Below are positions 51,554-60,857 of a stretch of DNA of 64,000 bases, one piece after another (positions within the stretch are counted from its first letter, which is position 1; every line of letters begins with the position of its first letter). Under the pieces are notes generated by a model. It made no database searches, was not told where the DNA came from, and was given only the letters and a program-made list of their open reading frames with translations. A program made the translations under genes and the position numbers. The stretch is from Paracoccaceae bacterium (GTDB lineage Bacteria > Pseudomonadota > Alphaproteobacteria > Rhodobacterales > Rhodobacteraceae). The DNA lies in assembly GCA_028285485.1 (NCBI GenBank), contig JANQPC010000108.1:17101-81100 (forward strand). The letters run 5' to 3'.

Positions 51554-52939
51554 ATGACGACATCGCCGGACACTCCGCGCGCGCTCACGGCGCGTGCCCA
51601 TGCGCATTCGCTGCTCTCGCTCGGCCTGCCGCTGATTGGCGGGCAGCTTGCGCAATATTCGGTGCATCTGACCGATATGGTGATGATCGGCTGGTATGAC
51701 GTGACCGCCCTGGCCGCGCTTACCATCGCCGGCACGATCTTCTTTGTGTTTTTCATCGTGGGGTCCGGCTTCGGCTGGGCCGTCATGCCGATTGTGGCCA
51801 GCGCGGCGGGCACGGATGACGACCGCCAGGTGCGCCGCGTGACCCGGATGGGCATCTGGCTGTCGATCCTCTTCGGCGCGGCGGCCATGCCGTTCATGAT
51901 TTTCTCCGAACCGCTGCTGTTGGCGCTCGGGCAGGCGCCGGAGGTGGCAGAGCAGGCGGGGCTCTACCTCGCCGTTGCCTCCATCGGGATGATCCCCAAT
52001 CTCGTGATCGTGGTGCTGCGCAGCTATCTTTCGGCGCTGGAACTCACCCGCATCGTGCTGATCGTAACGATCGCCATGGCGCTTCTGAACGTGGCGCTGA
52101 ACTACGCGCTGATCTTCGGCAACTGGGGCGCGCCGGAGCTGGGGATCGTGGGCGCTGCGATCGCCTCGATTGTGCTTCAGGTCGTGGGAGTGATCTGGCT
52201 CGTACTCTACGCAGCGCTGAAAACCCCGCAATACGCGCTTTTCCGCAACGCGCTCCGGCCCGATTGGGAGGGGTTTCGCCGCGTATTTTCGCTGGGATGG
52301 CCGATCGGGCTGACCAACCTGGCGGAGGTGGGCCTGTTTTCCGCCTCATCGATCATGATGGGCTGGGTGGGCACGAAGGAACTTGCCGCCCATGGCATCG
52401 CGCTGCAGATCGCTTCGGCCACCTTCATGATCCATATCGGGCTCAGCCAGGCGGTCACGGTGCGCGCAGGCCGCGCCTATGGGCGGCGCGATGAGGCGGG
52501 GCTGCGCGCGGGTGCGGGGGTGGGGCTGGCGCTCTCCATGGCTGCGGCCTTCTTCACCATCGTGGCGTTTCTCACGATCCCGGAGCTTCTGATCGGCCTC
52601 TTCATCGCGCCCGATGATCCCGCCCGCCCCGAAATTCTCGCCATCGGCGCGCTGCTGCTGGCGGCGGCGGCGGTGTTTCAATTCGTCGATGCCGCGCAGG
52701 TGATGGCGCTTGGCATGTTGCGGGGTGTGCAGGATACCCGCGTGCCCATGGTGATCGCGGTGATCGCCTATTGGGGCGTAGGGTTGCCTGCGAGCCTCGC
52801 GCTTGGCTTCACGCTGGGCTTCGGCGCCGTGGGGATCTGGGCGGGCCTCGTGGTGGGCCTTGCCGTTGCGGGCGTGCTTTTCAGCTGGCGATTCTGGCGG
52901 CGCTCGTCCAGGATCGCCCTGCCGGGTGTGCCCGCCTAG
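51554..52939 (+). CDS. MATE-family multidrug/cation antiporter
   Basis: A 461-residue membrane protein with twelve hydrophobic segments in two homologous halves, the MATE layout. LSLGLPLIGGQLAQYSVHLT opens helix 1, and FSLGWPIGLTNLAEVGLF starts the second half. MATE proteins export toxic cations with Na+ or H+ exchange. The ATG at 51554 is preferred to 51518. The end overlaps the convergent small membrane protein by 4 bp. Confidence 0.9.
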   Translation: MTTSPDTPRALTARAHAHSLLSLGLPLIGGQLAQYSVHLTDMVMIGWYDVTALAALTIAGTIFFVFFIVGSGFGWAVMPIVASAAGTDDDRQVRRVTRMGIWLSILFGAAAMPFMIFSEPLLLALGQAPEVAEQAGLYLAVASIGMIPNLVIVVLRSYLSALELTRIVLIVTIAMALLNVALNYALIFGNWGAPELGIVGAAIASIVLQVVGVIWLVLYAALKTPQYALFRNALRPDWEGFRRVFSLGWPIGLTNLAEVGLFSASSIMMGWVGTKELAAHGIALQIASATFMIHIGLSQAVTVRAGRAYGRRDEAGLRAGAGVGLALSMAAAFFTIVAFLTIPELLIGLFIAPDDPARPEILAIGALLLAAAAVFQFVDAAQVMALGMLRGVQDTRVPMVIAVIAYWGVGLPASLALGFTLGFGAVGIWAGLVVGLAVAGVLFSWRFWRRSSRIALPGVPA

Positions 52940-53286
52940 AGGTTGGCGGCAAGAAGCGCGCCCGCCACCACCGCCTCGACCGCAAAGAAGGTGATCTTGC
53001 GCGAGGTGGAAATCCCGTCCGCCATGATCGAGGTCAGCCGCCCAAGCGCGGCCCCGGCCCAGGCAAAACCCAGCATGGCAAAGGCCAGTGGTGTTGCGAG
53101 AAAAAGCGCGCCGAGCCCGATGCCCACGAAAAGCGCGCCGGAGGCCGCCCGGATCTCGGACAACCCCATGGTTGTGCCGCCGGGGGAGATATCCAGAAGG
53201 TCCATCGTATAGCGTGGCGCCAGCCATCCCACGGCCCCGAGGCCAATAGAAACAAGGGCGAGCGCGATGTTCATAATGTCGATCAT
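52936..53286 (-). CDS. small integral membrane protein (DUF4345-like)
   Basis: A 116-residue protein with four predicted membrane helices and the short motifs YTMDLLDI and GLSEIRAASGALFVGIGLGALFL typical of the DUF4345 family. Function unknown. The coding ends of this gene and of the MATE exporter overlap by 4 bp. No other gene is near upstream, and 168 bp separate it from the binding-protein gene. Confidence 0.7.
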   Translation of the reverse strand: MIDIMNIALALVSIGLGAVGWLAPRYTMDLLDISPGGTTMGLSEIRAASGALFVGIGLGALFLATPLAFAMLGFAWAGAALGRLTSIMADGISTSRKITFFAVEAVVAGALLAANL

Positions 53287-53454
53287 GGGGTACGGCCTGT
53301 ATACCTGTCCGGTGTCTGCACAGGGGTACGCGCAGGCGGCGGATTTGGTTCAGTCCGCCGTGTGGGCAGAATGCCGCAGGGCGGGTGAGGGCCCGCCCGC
53401 CCCGGGCAGCGCGCGTCCCCCTCCCCGGTAAGGGGGAGGGAGCACACGGGACGC

Positions 53455-54516
53455 TTAGAAGCCCGCCTTGATCTTCTCGAACTCGGCGATCTGTGCCTCG
53501 CGCAGCGCATTGTCCATCGGCACCTGCTGCAGGATCGGCACATCCACGGGGCCAAGCCCCACCTCTTCAAGCACTTCGGCGCCAAGCCCTTCCATCGCGG
53601 CGGCATTGCCGTGCCCGTAGCCCCATTCGGTGACGATGTATTCGGTCACCGAAGGATCGAGAAACGCGTTCATGAAGTCATGCGCCTTGTCTTCGGAGCC
53701 CGGGCCGTCAACAAGGTTCACATAGCCGCAGAACCACATCGAAGAGCCTTCCGCAGGCTCGCGATTGAACGCAATCGGCTGGCCTTCGGCGGACATCTGC
53801 ACCGGCGTTTCGTTCCACGACCAAGAGATCAGAACTTCGCCCGTGGCCATCAGCTGCGCCAGTTCCGCGCCATCCGTCCAATAGGCGCGTACATTCGGAT
53901 GCACCTCGCGCAGCCAGGCGCTGGCGGCTTCGAGATCGGCCTCGGTGGCCTGCGTCCAATCGCTTACCCCGGTGGCCAGATAGGCCAGGGCATAGACGTC
54001 ATCGGGGTTATCGGGCAGCGAGATGCGGCCCGCATAGGTAGGATCGGCGAAAACCTGAAGGGTCGAGACAGCCTCTGCCGCCACTTCTTCGGTGTTATAG
54101 GCAATCGCCGTGGCCCCGTTATCGGCGGGGATCATATAGACGTCATCGCCATCGGTCAGAACCGGGGCGGTGCGCAGCTCTTCCGCCACATTGGCGTAGT
54201 TCGGGATCTTCGAGATGTCCCACGGTTCGATCAGCCCGGCCTGCCGCCATTTGTCCACCGAATGGGGGCAAGGGTGGGCCACGTCGGCGCGAAAGCCCGA
54301 ACGCAGCTTCTGAAACGCCTCTTCTTCCTCACCGAAGAAGCTGTAGGTGGGGCCGACGCCATGCTGTTCGGCATAAACCGCCCAATAGGCATCTTCCTCG
54401 AAACCTGACCAATCGAGGATGATCAGTTCGGGGTCTTCCGCAAACGCCGCAGTGGTTGTGAGAGCGGCTGCGATGGCGAAACCGGAGGCCCCGAGCAATG
54501 CATGTGTCTTCGTCAT
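53455..54516 (-). CDS. PotD/PotF-type polyamine ABC transporter substrate-binding protein (orphan)
   Basis: A 353-residue binding protein with a signal peptide (MTKTHALLGASGFAIAAALT and onward, mature start after AFAEDPE). LIILDWSGFEEDAYWAVYAE and VAYNTEEV-like phrases, with a glycine-rich centre, match the spermidine/putrescine group. The ATG at 54516 follows TGGGAGGGATAGT. No permease or ATPase gene is adjacent, so it must share components encoded elsewhere or act as a sensor. Periplasmic. Confidence 0.82.
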   Translation of the reverse strand: MTKTHALLGASGFAIAAALTTTAAFAEDPELIILDWSGFEEDAYWAVYAEQHGVGPTYSFFGEEEEAFQKLRSGFRADVAHPCPHSVDKWRQAGLIEPWDISKIPNYANVAEELRTAPVLTDGDDVYMIPADNGATAIAYNTEEVAAEAVSTLQVFADPTYAGRISLPDNPDDVYALAYLATGVSDWTQATEADLEAASAWLREVHPNVRAYWTDGAELAQLMATGEVLISWSWNETPVQMSAEGQPIAFNREPAEGSSMWFCGYVNLVDGPGSEDKAHDFMNAFLDPSVTEYIVTEWGYGHGNAAAMEGLGAEVLEEVGLGPVDVPILQQVPMDNALREAQIAEFEKIKAGF

Positions 54517-54695
54517 ACTATCCCTCCCAAGGATATGAACCGGCGCGGACGCTACGGTGTCGCGCAAGCGGCCACAAGCGGAACCGGTGCGCCCGGCCGC
54601 CGCAACGGGCCCGCCTGCCGAAGGATTGGGCAAACCGTTCCTTGACGCACGGGCCCGCATCGCTGAGAACGGCGTCACGAACAGGGGTGCTGGTG

Positions 54696-55202
54696 ATGAT
54701 TACGGCCGAGTATTGCCGGGTGATGGCGCGCTACAACAGGTGGCAGAATGAAAACCTCTACCGCGCGGCGGACCGGATCGGGGAACGCCCGCGCGAAGCC
54801 GATTGCGGCGCATTCTTCGGATCGATCCGCGCCACGCTCAGCCATCTGCTTTGGGGCGATACGATCTGGATGTCGCGCTTCGATGGCGGCGAGGCACCTT
54901 CCACGCCGCTTGCCGAAAGCCCGTCTTTCGTGACCGATTGGGCGGTTCTCTCGGCCAGCCGCAACGCCATGGATGCCCGGATCGGGCGCTGGGCGGCGGG
55001 GCTTGGCGAAGATGATATGAACGCACGGCTCGTCTGGCACTCGGGCGCATTGGGCAAGCTGGTCAACAAGCCGCTCGGCCTGTGCATCACCCATTTTTTC
55101 AACCACCAAACGCATCATCGCGGGCAGGTGCATGCGATGCTCACTGCCGCCGGGGCGAAACCCGGCGCAACCGATCTGTTTGCGATGCCGGACCCGGCGT
55201 GA
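54696..55202 (+). CDS. DinB-family protein
   Basis: A 168-residue four-helix protein of the DinB/YfiT type. ARYNRWQNENLYRAADRI forms helix 1. His ligands for a metal are in SHLLWGDTIWMSRF and FNHQTHHRGQVHAMLTAAG. DinB proteins are often thiol- or metal-dependent S-transferases of poorly known role. The ATG at 54696 follows GGTGCTGGTG; a GTG is one codon upstream. It precedes the acuI-like gene by 11 bp and is probably co-transcribed with it. Confidence 0.85.
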   Translation: MITAEYCRVMARYNRWQNENLYRAADRIGERPREADCGAFFGSIRATLSHLLWGDTIWMSRFDGGEAPSTPLAESPSFVTDWAVLSASRNAMDARIGRWAAGLGEDDMNARLVWHSGALGKLVNKPLGLCITHFFNHQTHHRGQVHAMLTAAGAKPGATDLFAMPDPA

Positions 55203-55213
55203 GGGAGGGATAG

Positions 55214-56203
55214 ATGTTCAAAGCACTGATCGTCGAGAAAGACGACGAAGGAAAAACCCATGCCGCCGTGCAGGAGATCGGCGCAGACCGGCTGCCTGAG
55301 GGCGAGGTTACGGTCGCGGTGGAATACTCCACGGTGAATTACAAAGACGGGCTGTGCATCGGCCCGGGCGGTGGGCTCGTGCGCACCTACCCCCATGTGC
55401 CGGGCATCGATTTTGCGGGCACCGTCGAAGCCTCCGATGATCCGCGCTACGCGGCGGGCGATAAGGTGGTGCTCACCGGCTGGCGCGTGGGCGAGGCGTA
55501 TTGGGGCGGGTATGCAGAGAAGGCGCGGGTGAAGGCCGATTGGCTGGTGCCGCTGCCCGAGGGGCTGACAACGCGCCAGGCGATGGCCGTGGGCACGGCG
55601 GGTTTTACGGCGATGCTTGCCGTCATGGCGCTGGAAGATCACGGGCTGCGGCCCGGGGGCGGCCCGGTTCTGGTAACCGGCGCGGCGGGGGGCGTTGGCT
55701 CGGTTGCCACCGCAATTCTCGCCAAGCTTGGTCATGAGGTGGCCGCGGTCACCGGGCGCCCGGAAACGGCGGAATATCTGACCGGGCTTGGCGCCACCCA
55801 GATCGTGCCGCGCGAAGAGCTTGCCGAAACCGTCAAACGCCCGCTTGAGAGCGAAACCTGGGCGGGCTGCGTGGATGCCGTGGGCGGCGCGATGCTGGCC
55901 CGCGTGCTGGGGCAGATGAACTACGGCGCTTCGGTCGCCGCGGTGGGCCTGGCCGGGGGGGCGGGGCTGCCGGCCACCGTGATCCCGTTCCTTCTGCGCG
56001 GGGTAAACCTTCTGGGGATCGATAGTGTGATGCAGCCCTATGAGAACCGCGTGCGGGCGTGGGAACGGGTGGCGCGCGATCTGCCGATGGCGAAGCTGGA
56101 GGCGATGATCCAGCCCGCCACGCTCGCCGATCTGCCCGAACTGGGCGCGGCGATCCTGAAAGGCGGCGTGAAGGGGCGCGTGGTGGTGGATGTAACCGCC
56201 TAG
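55214..56203 (+). CDS. acuI: acrylyl-CoA reductase-type quinone oxidoreductase
   Basis: A 329-residue NADPH-dependent medium-chain dehydrogenase/reductase of the YhdH/AcuI group. NYKDGLCIGPGG and VPGIDFAGTVEAS mark the catalytic half; the nucleotide-binding loop is LVTGAAGGVGSVATAILAKLG. AcuI reduces acryloyl-CoA to propionyl-CoA, used by marine rhodobacters after DMSP lyase. No dmd or ddd gene is nearby, so the substrate is not certain. Cytoplasmic. It starts 11 bp after the DinB gene and ends before a probable terminator. Confidence 0.82.
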   Translation: MFKALIVEKDDEGKTHAAVQEIGADRLPEGEVTVAVEYSTVNYKDGLCIGPGGGLVRTYPHVPGIDFAGTVEASDDPRYAAGDKVVLTGWRVGEAYWGGYAEKARVKADWLVPLPEGLTTRQAMAVGTAGFTAMLAVMALEDHGLRPGGGPVLVTGAAGGVGSVATAILAKLGHEVAAVTGRPETAEYLTGLGATQIVPREELAETVKRPLESETWAGCVDAVGGAMLARVLGQMNYGASVAAVGLAGGAGLPATVIPFLLRGVNLLGIDSVMQPYENRVRAWERVARDLPMAKLEAMIQPATLADLPELGAAILKGGVKGRVVVDVTA

Positions 56204-56212
56204 GTGGGGCAG

Positions 56213-56244
56213 AAGGGCCGGGTGCGCGCTGCACCCGCCCCTTT
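56213..56244 (+). terminator. probable terminator after the acuI-like gene
   Basis: A stem of about 12 base pairs with one mismatch (56213-56225 with 56231-56243) and a 5-nt loop lies about 10 bp after the stop and is followed by TTTCG. The U-tract is short, so it is moderately likely to be a rho-independent terminator. Confidence 0.5.
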
Positions 56245-56452
56245 CGCGGCGATCGGGTGATTTTGATGCGCTCGACGGGCCGAGTGTGGGGGTGCCGGAG
56301 CAAGCTTGGCAAACCGCGCGCGTTGCGCTGCAGCGCCTGGCCCCGCTGCTAGGGCAGGCTGCCGCTCACCCGCGCCCTTCCGCAAGGTGATCTCCGAGGC
56401 CAGCCTCCCAAATGCTTGACCCGCACGCCCATCGCCCTCACTCTGGGCCGCC

Positions 56453-57682
56453 ATGAAGCTAGATACCGAGTATGTGCGCGGGCAGTTTCCCGCATTCGCC
56501 CAGAAATCCCTCAAACGCCAGGCGTTCTTCGAAAATGCCGGGGGCAGTTACCCCTGCCGCCCTGTCGTCAAACGCCTCAGGCGCTTCTACAAGAAGCGCA
56601 AGGTTCAGCCCTACGAGGCTTACGACGCCTCGCGGCTCGCCGGCGAGGAGATGGACGAGGCGCGCACACGCCTGGCCGCGATGTTGGGGGTGGAGACCGA
56701 AGAGCTTAGCTTCGGCCCCTCCACTACCGCCAACACCTACACGCTTGCCCAGGCGTTTGGGGAGGCGCTGGGGCCGGGCGATGCGATCATTGTCACCGAT
56801 CAGGATCACGAGGCCAATTCCGGCCCCTGGCGGCGGCTTGAATATCTGGGCGTTGAGGTGCGCGAATGGCGGATGGATCCGGAAACGGGCCATCTTGATC
56901 CCGCCACGCTCGACACGCTTCTCGATGGTCGCGTGCGCCTTGTCTGCTTCCCCCATTGCTCAAACATCGTGGGCGAGATCAACGATGCCCGTGCGATCAT
57001 CCAGAAAGTGCATGCCGCGGGCGCCGTTGCCTGTGTGGATGGGGTGAGCTATGCGCCCCACGGGCTGCCCGATGTGGGCGCGCTGGGCGCCGATATCTAC
57101 CTCTTCTCCACATACAAAACCTACGGCCCGCATCAGGGGGTGATGGTGATCCGCCGGGATCTGGGCGAGGCGCTTCCGGCGCAGTGCCATTTCTTCAACG
57201 AAGGCACGCTTTACAAGCGCTTCATGCCCGCGGGCCCCGATCACGCGCAGATCGCCGCCTGCGCCGGGATCGCCGATTACTGGGATGGGCTCTACACCCA
57301 TCACTTTGGCGCGGAGGATGAGGCGCCGGCGCGCGCCCGGGCCCGCTGCGTGGCCAACCTCATGCAAGGGCATGAGCGTAAGCTTCTGAAACCGCTTCTG
57401 AAATACCTTCGCAGCAAAAACTCGGTGCGCCTGATCGGCCCCCGCGTGGCCGCTAACCGCGCGCCCACCGTGGCGATTGAGGCCCGGCGCCCAGGCGCAG
57501 AGATTGCCGGCGATCTCGCCGCCCATGGCATCAATGCCGCGGGGGGCGATTTCTATGCGTTGCGCGCGCTCGATGCGCTGGGCGTTGATCCCGCGAACCG
57601 CGTGCTGCGGATGTCGTTCACCCATTACACCACGCGGGGTGAGGTTGACCGGCTGATCACCGCCCTAGATGAGGTGCTGTAA
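56453..57682 (+). CDS. class V aminotransferase-fold (cysteine desulfurase-like) PLP enzyme
   Basis: A 409-residue fold-type I PLP enzyme. RQAFFENAGGSYPCRPVV at the start, DQDHEANSGPWRRLEYLGVEVR, LVCFPHCSNIVGEINDARA and the PLP Lys in IYLFSTYKTYGPHQG are visible. The desulfurase Cys loop expected in IscS/SufS near residue 330-370 is not evident. It is an uncharacterised member, close in form to isopenicillin-N epimerase/SufS-like proteins, and its substrate cannot be given. It is followed after 36 bp by the photolyase. Cytoplasmic. Confidence 0.8.
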   Translation: MKLDTEYVRGQFPAFAQKSLKRQAFFENAGGSYPCRPVVKRLRRFYKKRKVQPYEAYDASRLAGEEMDEARTRLAAMLGVETEELSFGPSTTANTYTLAQAFGEALGPGDAIIVTDQDHEANSGPWRRLEYLGVEVREWRMDPETGHLDPATLDTLLDGRVRLVCFPHCSNIVGEINDARAIIQKVHAAGAVACVDGVSYAPHGLPDVGALGADIYLFSTYKTYGPHQGVMVIRRDLGEALPAQCHFFNEGTLYKRFMPAGPDHAQIAACAGIADYWDGLYTHHFGAEDEAPARARARCVANLMQGHERKLLKPLLKYLRSKNSVRLIGPRVAANRAPTVAIEARRPGAEIAGDLAAHGINAAGGDFYALRALDALGVDPANRVLRMSFTHYTTRGEVDRLITALDEVL

Positions 57683-57718
57683 ACCGGGGTGAGGGAACGG
57701 CCCCGGAAGGGGGCGGGC

Positions 57719-59134
57719 ATGACATCACCGATCATCTGCTGGGTGCGGAGGGATTTCCGGCTGTCGGACAATCCGATGCTGAGCGCGGCGGCAGCCAGCG
57801 GGCGCCCGGTGATCCCCGTCTTCATCCTCGATGAGGTGGCTGGAGGCTTCGGCGCCTGCCCGCGCTGGCGCATGGGGCTGGGGGCGGAGGCGTTCGCCGC
57901 GAACCTCGGTAATATCGGCAGCCGATTGATCTTCAAAAAAGGCAATGCTCTTGCGGTTTTGCGGGGTCTAGTTCAAGAAACCGGTGCGGGCGCCGTTTGG
58001 TGGGCCCGCACCTACGATGCCCAGTCCGTGGCGCGCGATACCGCTGTGAAATCCGCGCTCAAGGGCGATGGGGTGGAGGCAAGAAGCTTCCCCGGCCACG
58101 TGTTGTTCGAGCCCTGGGAGGTGGAGACGAAAACCGGCGCCTTCTACAAAGTCTACACCCCCTACTGGAAAATGGTGAAGGATCGCGAGGTGCCCGCGCC
58201 GCTGCCCGCCGTCACCTCGCTGCCCGCGCCCACTGGTTGGCCGGAAAGCGAGGATCCCGCCACATGGGGCCTCGCGCGCGCCATGAACCGGGGCGCGGAG
58301 ATCGTGCGCCCCTGGCTGAATATCGGGGAAGGCGCGGCGGCGGACCGGCTGGGCGCCTTCATTGCCGGGAAAGTGGGCGATTATCGCCGCGCCCGCGATC
58401 TTCCAGCGGTGCAAGGCACTTCACGCCTGTCGGAGAACCTTACCTATGGGGAAATCTCGCCGCGCAGTTGCTGGCATGCGGGCATCCGGGCACTGAATGA
58501 GGGCAAGGACGGCGCCGAGACCTTCCTGAAAGAGATTGTCTGGCGCGAATTCGCCCACCACCTTGCCTATCATACGCCGCACATCACAACCGGCAACTGG
58601 CGCCCGGAATGGGATGCCTTCCCCTGGAACACCGATGCGGCGACGCGAGAGGTGCGCGCCTGGCAGCAAGGGCGCACCGGCATGCGCTTCGTCGATGCCG
58701 CGATGCGCGAGCTTTACGTGACCGGCCATATGCACAACCGCGCCCGGATGATCGTAGCAAGTTATCTCACCAAGCACTTGATGTGCCATTGGAAAATCGG
58801 GCTCAACTGGTTTGCCGAGTGCCTGGCGGATTGGGATCCGGCCTCCAACGCGATGGGGTGGCAGTGGTCTGCCGGATCGGGGCCCGATGCCACGCCCTAT
58901 TTCCGCGTTTTCAACCCCGTCACCCAGCTTGACAAGTTCGATGCCCAGCGCACTTACGTGGATACCTGGATCGCTGAGGGGAAGGCGAACCCGGCCCGCG
59001 AGGCGCTGCAATTCTTCGATGCGATCCCGCGAAACTGGTCCATCTCTGCCGATGATGCGTATCCCGAACCGATCGTAGCCGCGGATGAGGGGCGCAAACG
59101 CGCGCTTGCAGCTTACGAAAGGCGTGACTTTTAA
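57719..59134 (+). CDS. phrB: deoxyribodipyrimidine photolyase
   Basis: A 471-residue FAD-dependent enzyme that repairs UV dimers with blue light. The N-terminal antenna domain starts ICWVRRDFRLSDNPML. The FAD domain has SRLSENLTYGEISPRSCW, EIVWREFAHHLAYH, GMRFVDAAMRELYVTGHMHN and a Trp-rich ending around AMGWQWSAGSGPDA. The ATG at 57719 is preferred to 57689. It is followed by the CFA-type gene, a neighbour pair often seen in alphaproteobacteria, where both respond to light and singlet-oxygen stress. Confidence 0.92.
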   Translation: MTSPIICWVRRDFRLSDNPMLSAAAASGRPVIPVFILDEVAGGFGACPRWRMGLGAEAFAANLGNIGSRLIFKKGNALAVLRGLVQETGAGAVWWARTYDAQSVARDTAVKSALKGDGVEARSFPGHVLFEPWEVETKTGAFYKVYTPYWKMVKDREVPAPLPAVTSLPAPTGWPESEDPATWGLARAMNRGAEIVRPWLNIGEGAAADRLGAFIAGKVGDYRRARDLPAVQGTSRLSENLTYGEISPRSCWHAGIRALNEGKDGAETFLKEIVWREFAHHLAYHTPHITTGNWRPEWDAFPWNTDAATREVRAWQQGRTGMRFVDAAMRELYVTGHMHNRARMIVASYLTKHLMCHWKIGLNWFAECLADWDPASNAMGWQWSAGSGPDATPYFRVFNPVTQLDKFDAQRTYVDTWIAEGKANPAREALQFFDAIPRNWSISADDAYPEPIVAADEGRKRALAAYERRDF

Positions 59135-59200
59135 CGCAACAAAACCAGTTGTTTGCAGGCGGCCACTTGGCTAGCGTGCAGCGAACCACGGGGGGGCACC

Positions 59201-60412
59201 ATGGCGATTTTGACATCGACGAAGGGGCAGGCACGCCTGCCGCGGTATTTTGCGCCGGTGTTCGAGATCGCGAAGGGGCTGCAGAACGGGCGGCTCGACA
59301 TCATCCTGCCCGATGGCCGCCAGTTTCGCGCCGAGGGCGGCGCGCCGGGCCCGGTGGCGGTGGTAGAGGTTCACAACGAAGATCTGTTCTCCCGCCTGAT
59401 CCGCGAGGGCGATCTGGGGTTTTCGGAGGCCTATATCGAAGGCTGGTGGTCCTCGCCCGATCTGCAGGCGTTCATGGATCTGCTCAATACCGATAATGAC
59501 GTGATCTATAACGGCTTTCCCGGCATGTCGCTCGTGCGGGCCTATGAGCGGATGCGCTTCTGGCTGCAATCGAACAACCGGCGGCAGGCGCAGAAGAACA
59601 TCTCATATCACTACGATCTGGGCAACGATTTCTACCGTCTATGGCTTGACGATACGATGACCTATTCCTCGGCGCTCTTTCGCACGGGGCAGGAAAGCCT
59701 TGAGGCCGCGCAGGCGCAGAAATATGCCTCGATGATCGACGAGATGGGTGCGCAGCCGGGCGATCATGTGCTTGAGATCGGCTGCGGCTGGGGCGGGTTT
59801 GCGGAATACGCCGCGGCCCATCGGGGGCTGAAGGTCACCGGTCTCACCATCAGCCGCGAACAGCACGATTATGCCGTTGAACGCATCGCCAAGGCGGGGC
59901 TTTCCGATCTCGTGGAGATCAAACTGCAGGATTACCGTGACGAAAAAGGCACGTATGACGGCATCGCCTCAATCGAGATGTTCGAGGCCGTGGGCGAGAA
60001 ATACTGGCCCGTCTATTTCGATACCGTCAAAAGCTGTCTCAAGCCAGGCCGCAACGCCACGCTGCAGATCATCACGGTTGCCGATTTCCGCTGGGAGGCC
60101 TATCGAAAAGGCATTGATTTTATTCAGAAATTCATCTTCCCGGGCGGCATGCTTCCGGCGCCGAAAGTGCTGCGCAGCGAGGTGGAAAAAGCCGGCTTGC
60201 GCGTGGCCCGATCGATCGAGTTTGCCGAAAGTTATAGCCAAACGCTGCGCCGCTGGCATGAGACGTTCAATGCCCGCTGGGAAGATGTGGCCGCGCTTGG
60301 ATTTGACGAACGCTTCCGCCGGATGTGGAATTTATACCTGACCTCTTGCGCGAGCGGGTTTGAGACCCGAAACTGCGACGTAACTCAGATTACGGTAACG
60401 CGACCCACCTAA
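59201..60412 (+). CDS. cyclopropane-fatty-acyl-phospholipid synthase family methyltransferase
   Basis: A 403-residue SAM-dependent enzyme. YHYDLGNDFYRLWLDDTMTY and VLEIGCGWGGFAEYAA mark the lipid- and SAM-binding regions; IASIEMFEAVGEKYWPVYF has the catalytic Glu region. It could form cyclopropane or methylated (e.g. 11-methylvaccenate-like) fatty acids in membrane lipids. The ATG at 59201 follows GGGGGG with a spacing of 4-5. It lies after the photolyase (66 bp) and before trgA (4 bp), so it may be in the trg operon. Confidence 0.88.
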   Translation: MAILTSTKGQARLPRYFAPVFEIAKGLQNGRLDIILPDGRQFRAEGGAPGPVAVVEVHNEDLFSRLIREGDLGFSEAYIEGWWSSPDLQAFMDLLNTDNDVIYNGFPGMSLVRAYERMRFWLQSNNRRQAQKNISYHYDLGNDFYRLWLDDTMTYSSALFRTGQESLEAAQAQKYASMIDEMGAQPGDHVLEIGCGWGGFAEYAAAHRGLKVTGLTISREQHDYAVERIAKAGLSDLVEIKLQDYRDEKGTYDGIASIEMFEAVGEKYWPVYFDTVKSCLKPGRNATLQIITVADFRWEAYRKGIDFIQKFIFPGGMLPAPKVLRSEVEKAGLRVARSIEFAESYSQTLRRWHETFNARWEDVAALGFDERFRRMWNLYLTSCASGFETRNCDVTQITVTRPT

Positions 60413-60416
60413 CCCC

Positions 60417-60857
60417 ATGACAACCGGCCCGAAACTCGTGGCAGCCCTTCTTCTTGCTGGCCTTGCGTGGTTTGCAACGGGGCTGGTGATCGGTGAACTG
60501 CCCGATGGCACGCCGGCGGGGCTTTTGCCGCATGTGAACACGCTGATCGGCTTTGTCGTGGGCTGGCGGGTACTTGGCCCCCATGCGGCTGCGGGGCTCG
60601 GCACCGTGTTCAGCTTCGGGTTGACCTCCAGCTTCGCGCTCACCTTCTGGTGCATCTTGGTCTGGGCCGGGTATGAGATGATGGAACGCGCCTGGAAGCG
60701 GGCCTATGAAACGCCCATTGAGGCGCTGCAGGGCATGGCGGATCTGATGGTGGAATATACCAGGGTGATCGTGACGCCCGAGATCATTACCACGCTCGTG
60801 CTGGGCGGGATCATGACCGCGCTGATCTCCAAGGCATCCTCGCGCTTTATCTCATGA
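60417..60857 (+). CDS. trgA: TrgA-like tellurite-resistance membrane protein
   Basis: A 146-residue membrane protein with four predicted helices, MTTGPKLVAALLLAGLAWFA first and TTLVLGGIMTALISKASSRF last. TrgA with TrgB was described in Rhodobacter sphaeroides as raising tellurite resistance; the gene order trgA-trgB-cysK here matches that locus. It overlaps trgB by 4 bp. Molecular role unknown. Confidence 0.87.
   Translation: MTTGPKLVAALLLAGLAWFATGLVIGELPDGTPAGLLPHVNTLIGFVVGWRVLGPHAAAGLGTVFSFGLTSSFALTFWCILVWAGYEMMERAWKRAYETPIEALQGMADLMVEYTRVIVTPEIITTLVLGGIMTALISKASSRFIS

Noticed and set aside
53419..53440. 8-bp hairpin after the orphan binding-protein gene as a terminator
   Set aside because: The stem is a pyrimidine/purine run with no U-tract on either strand; too weak to list.
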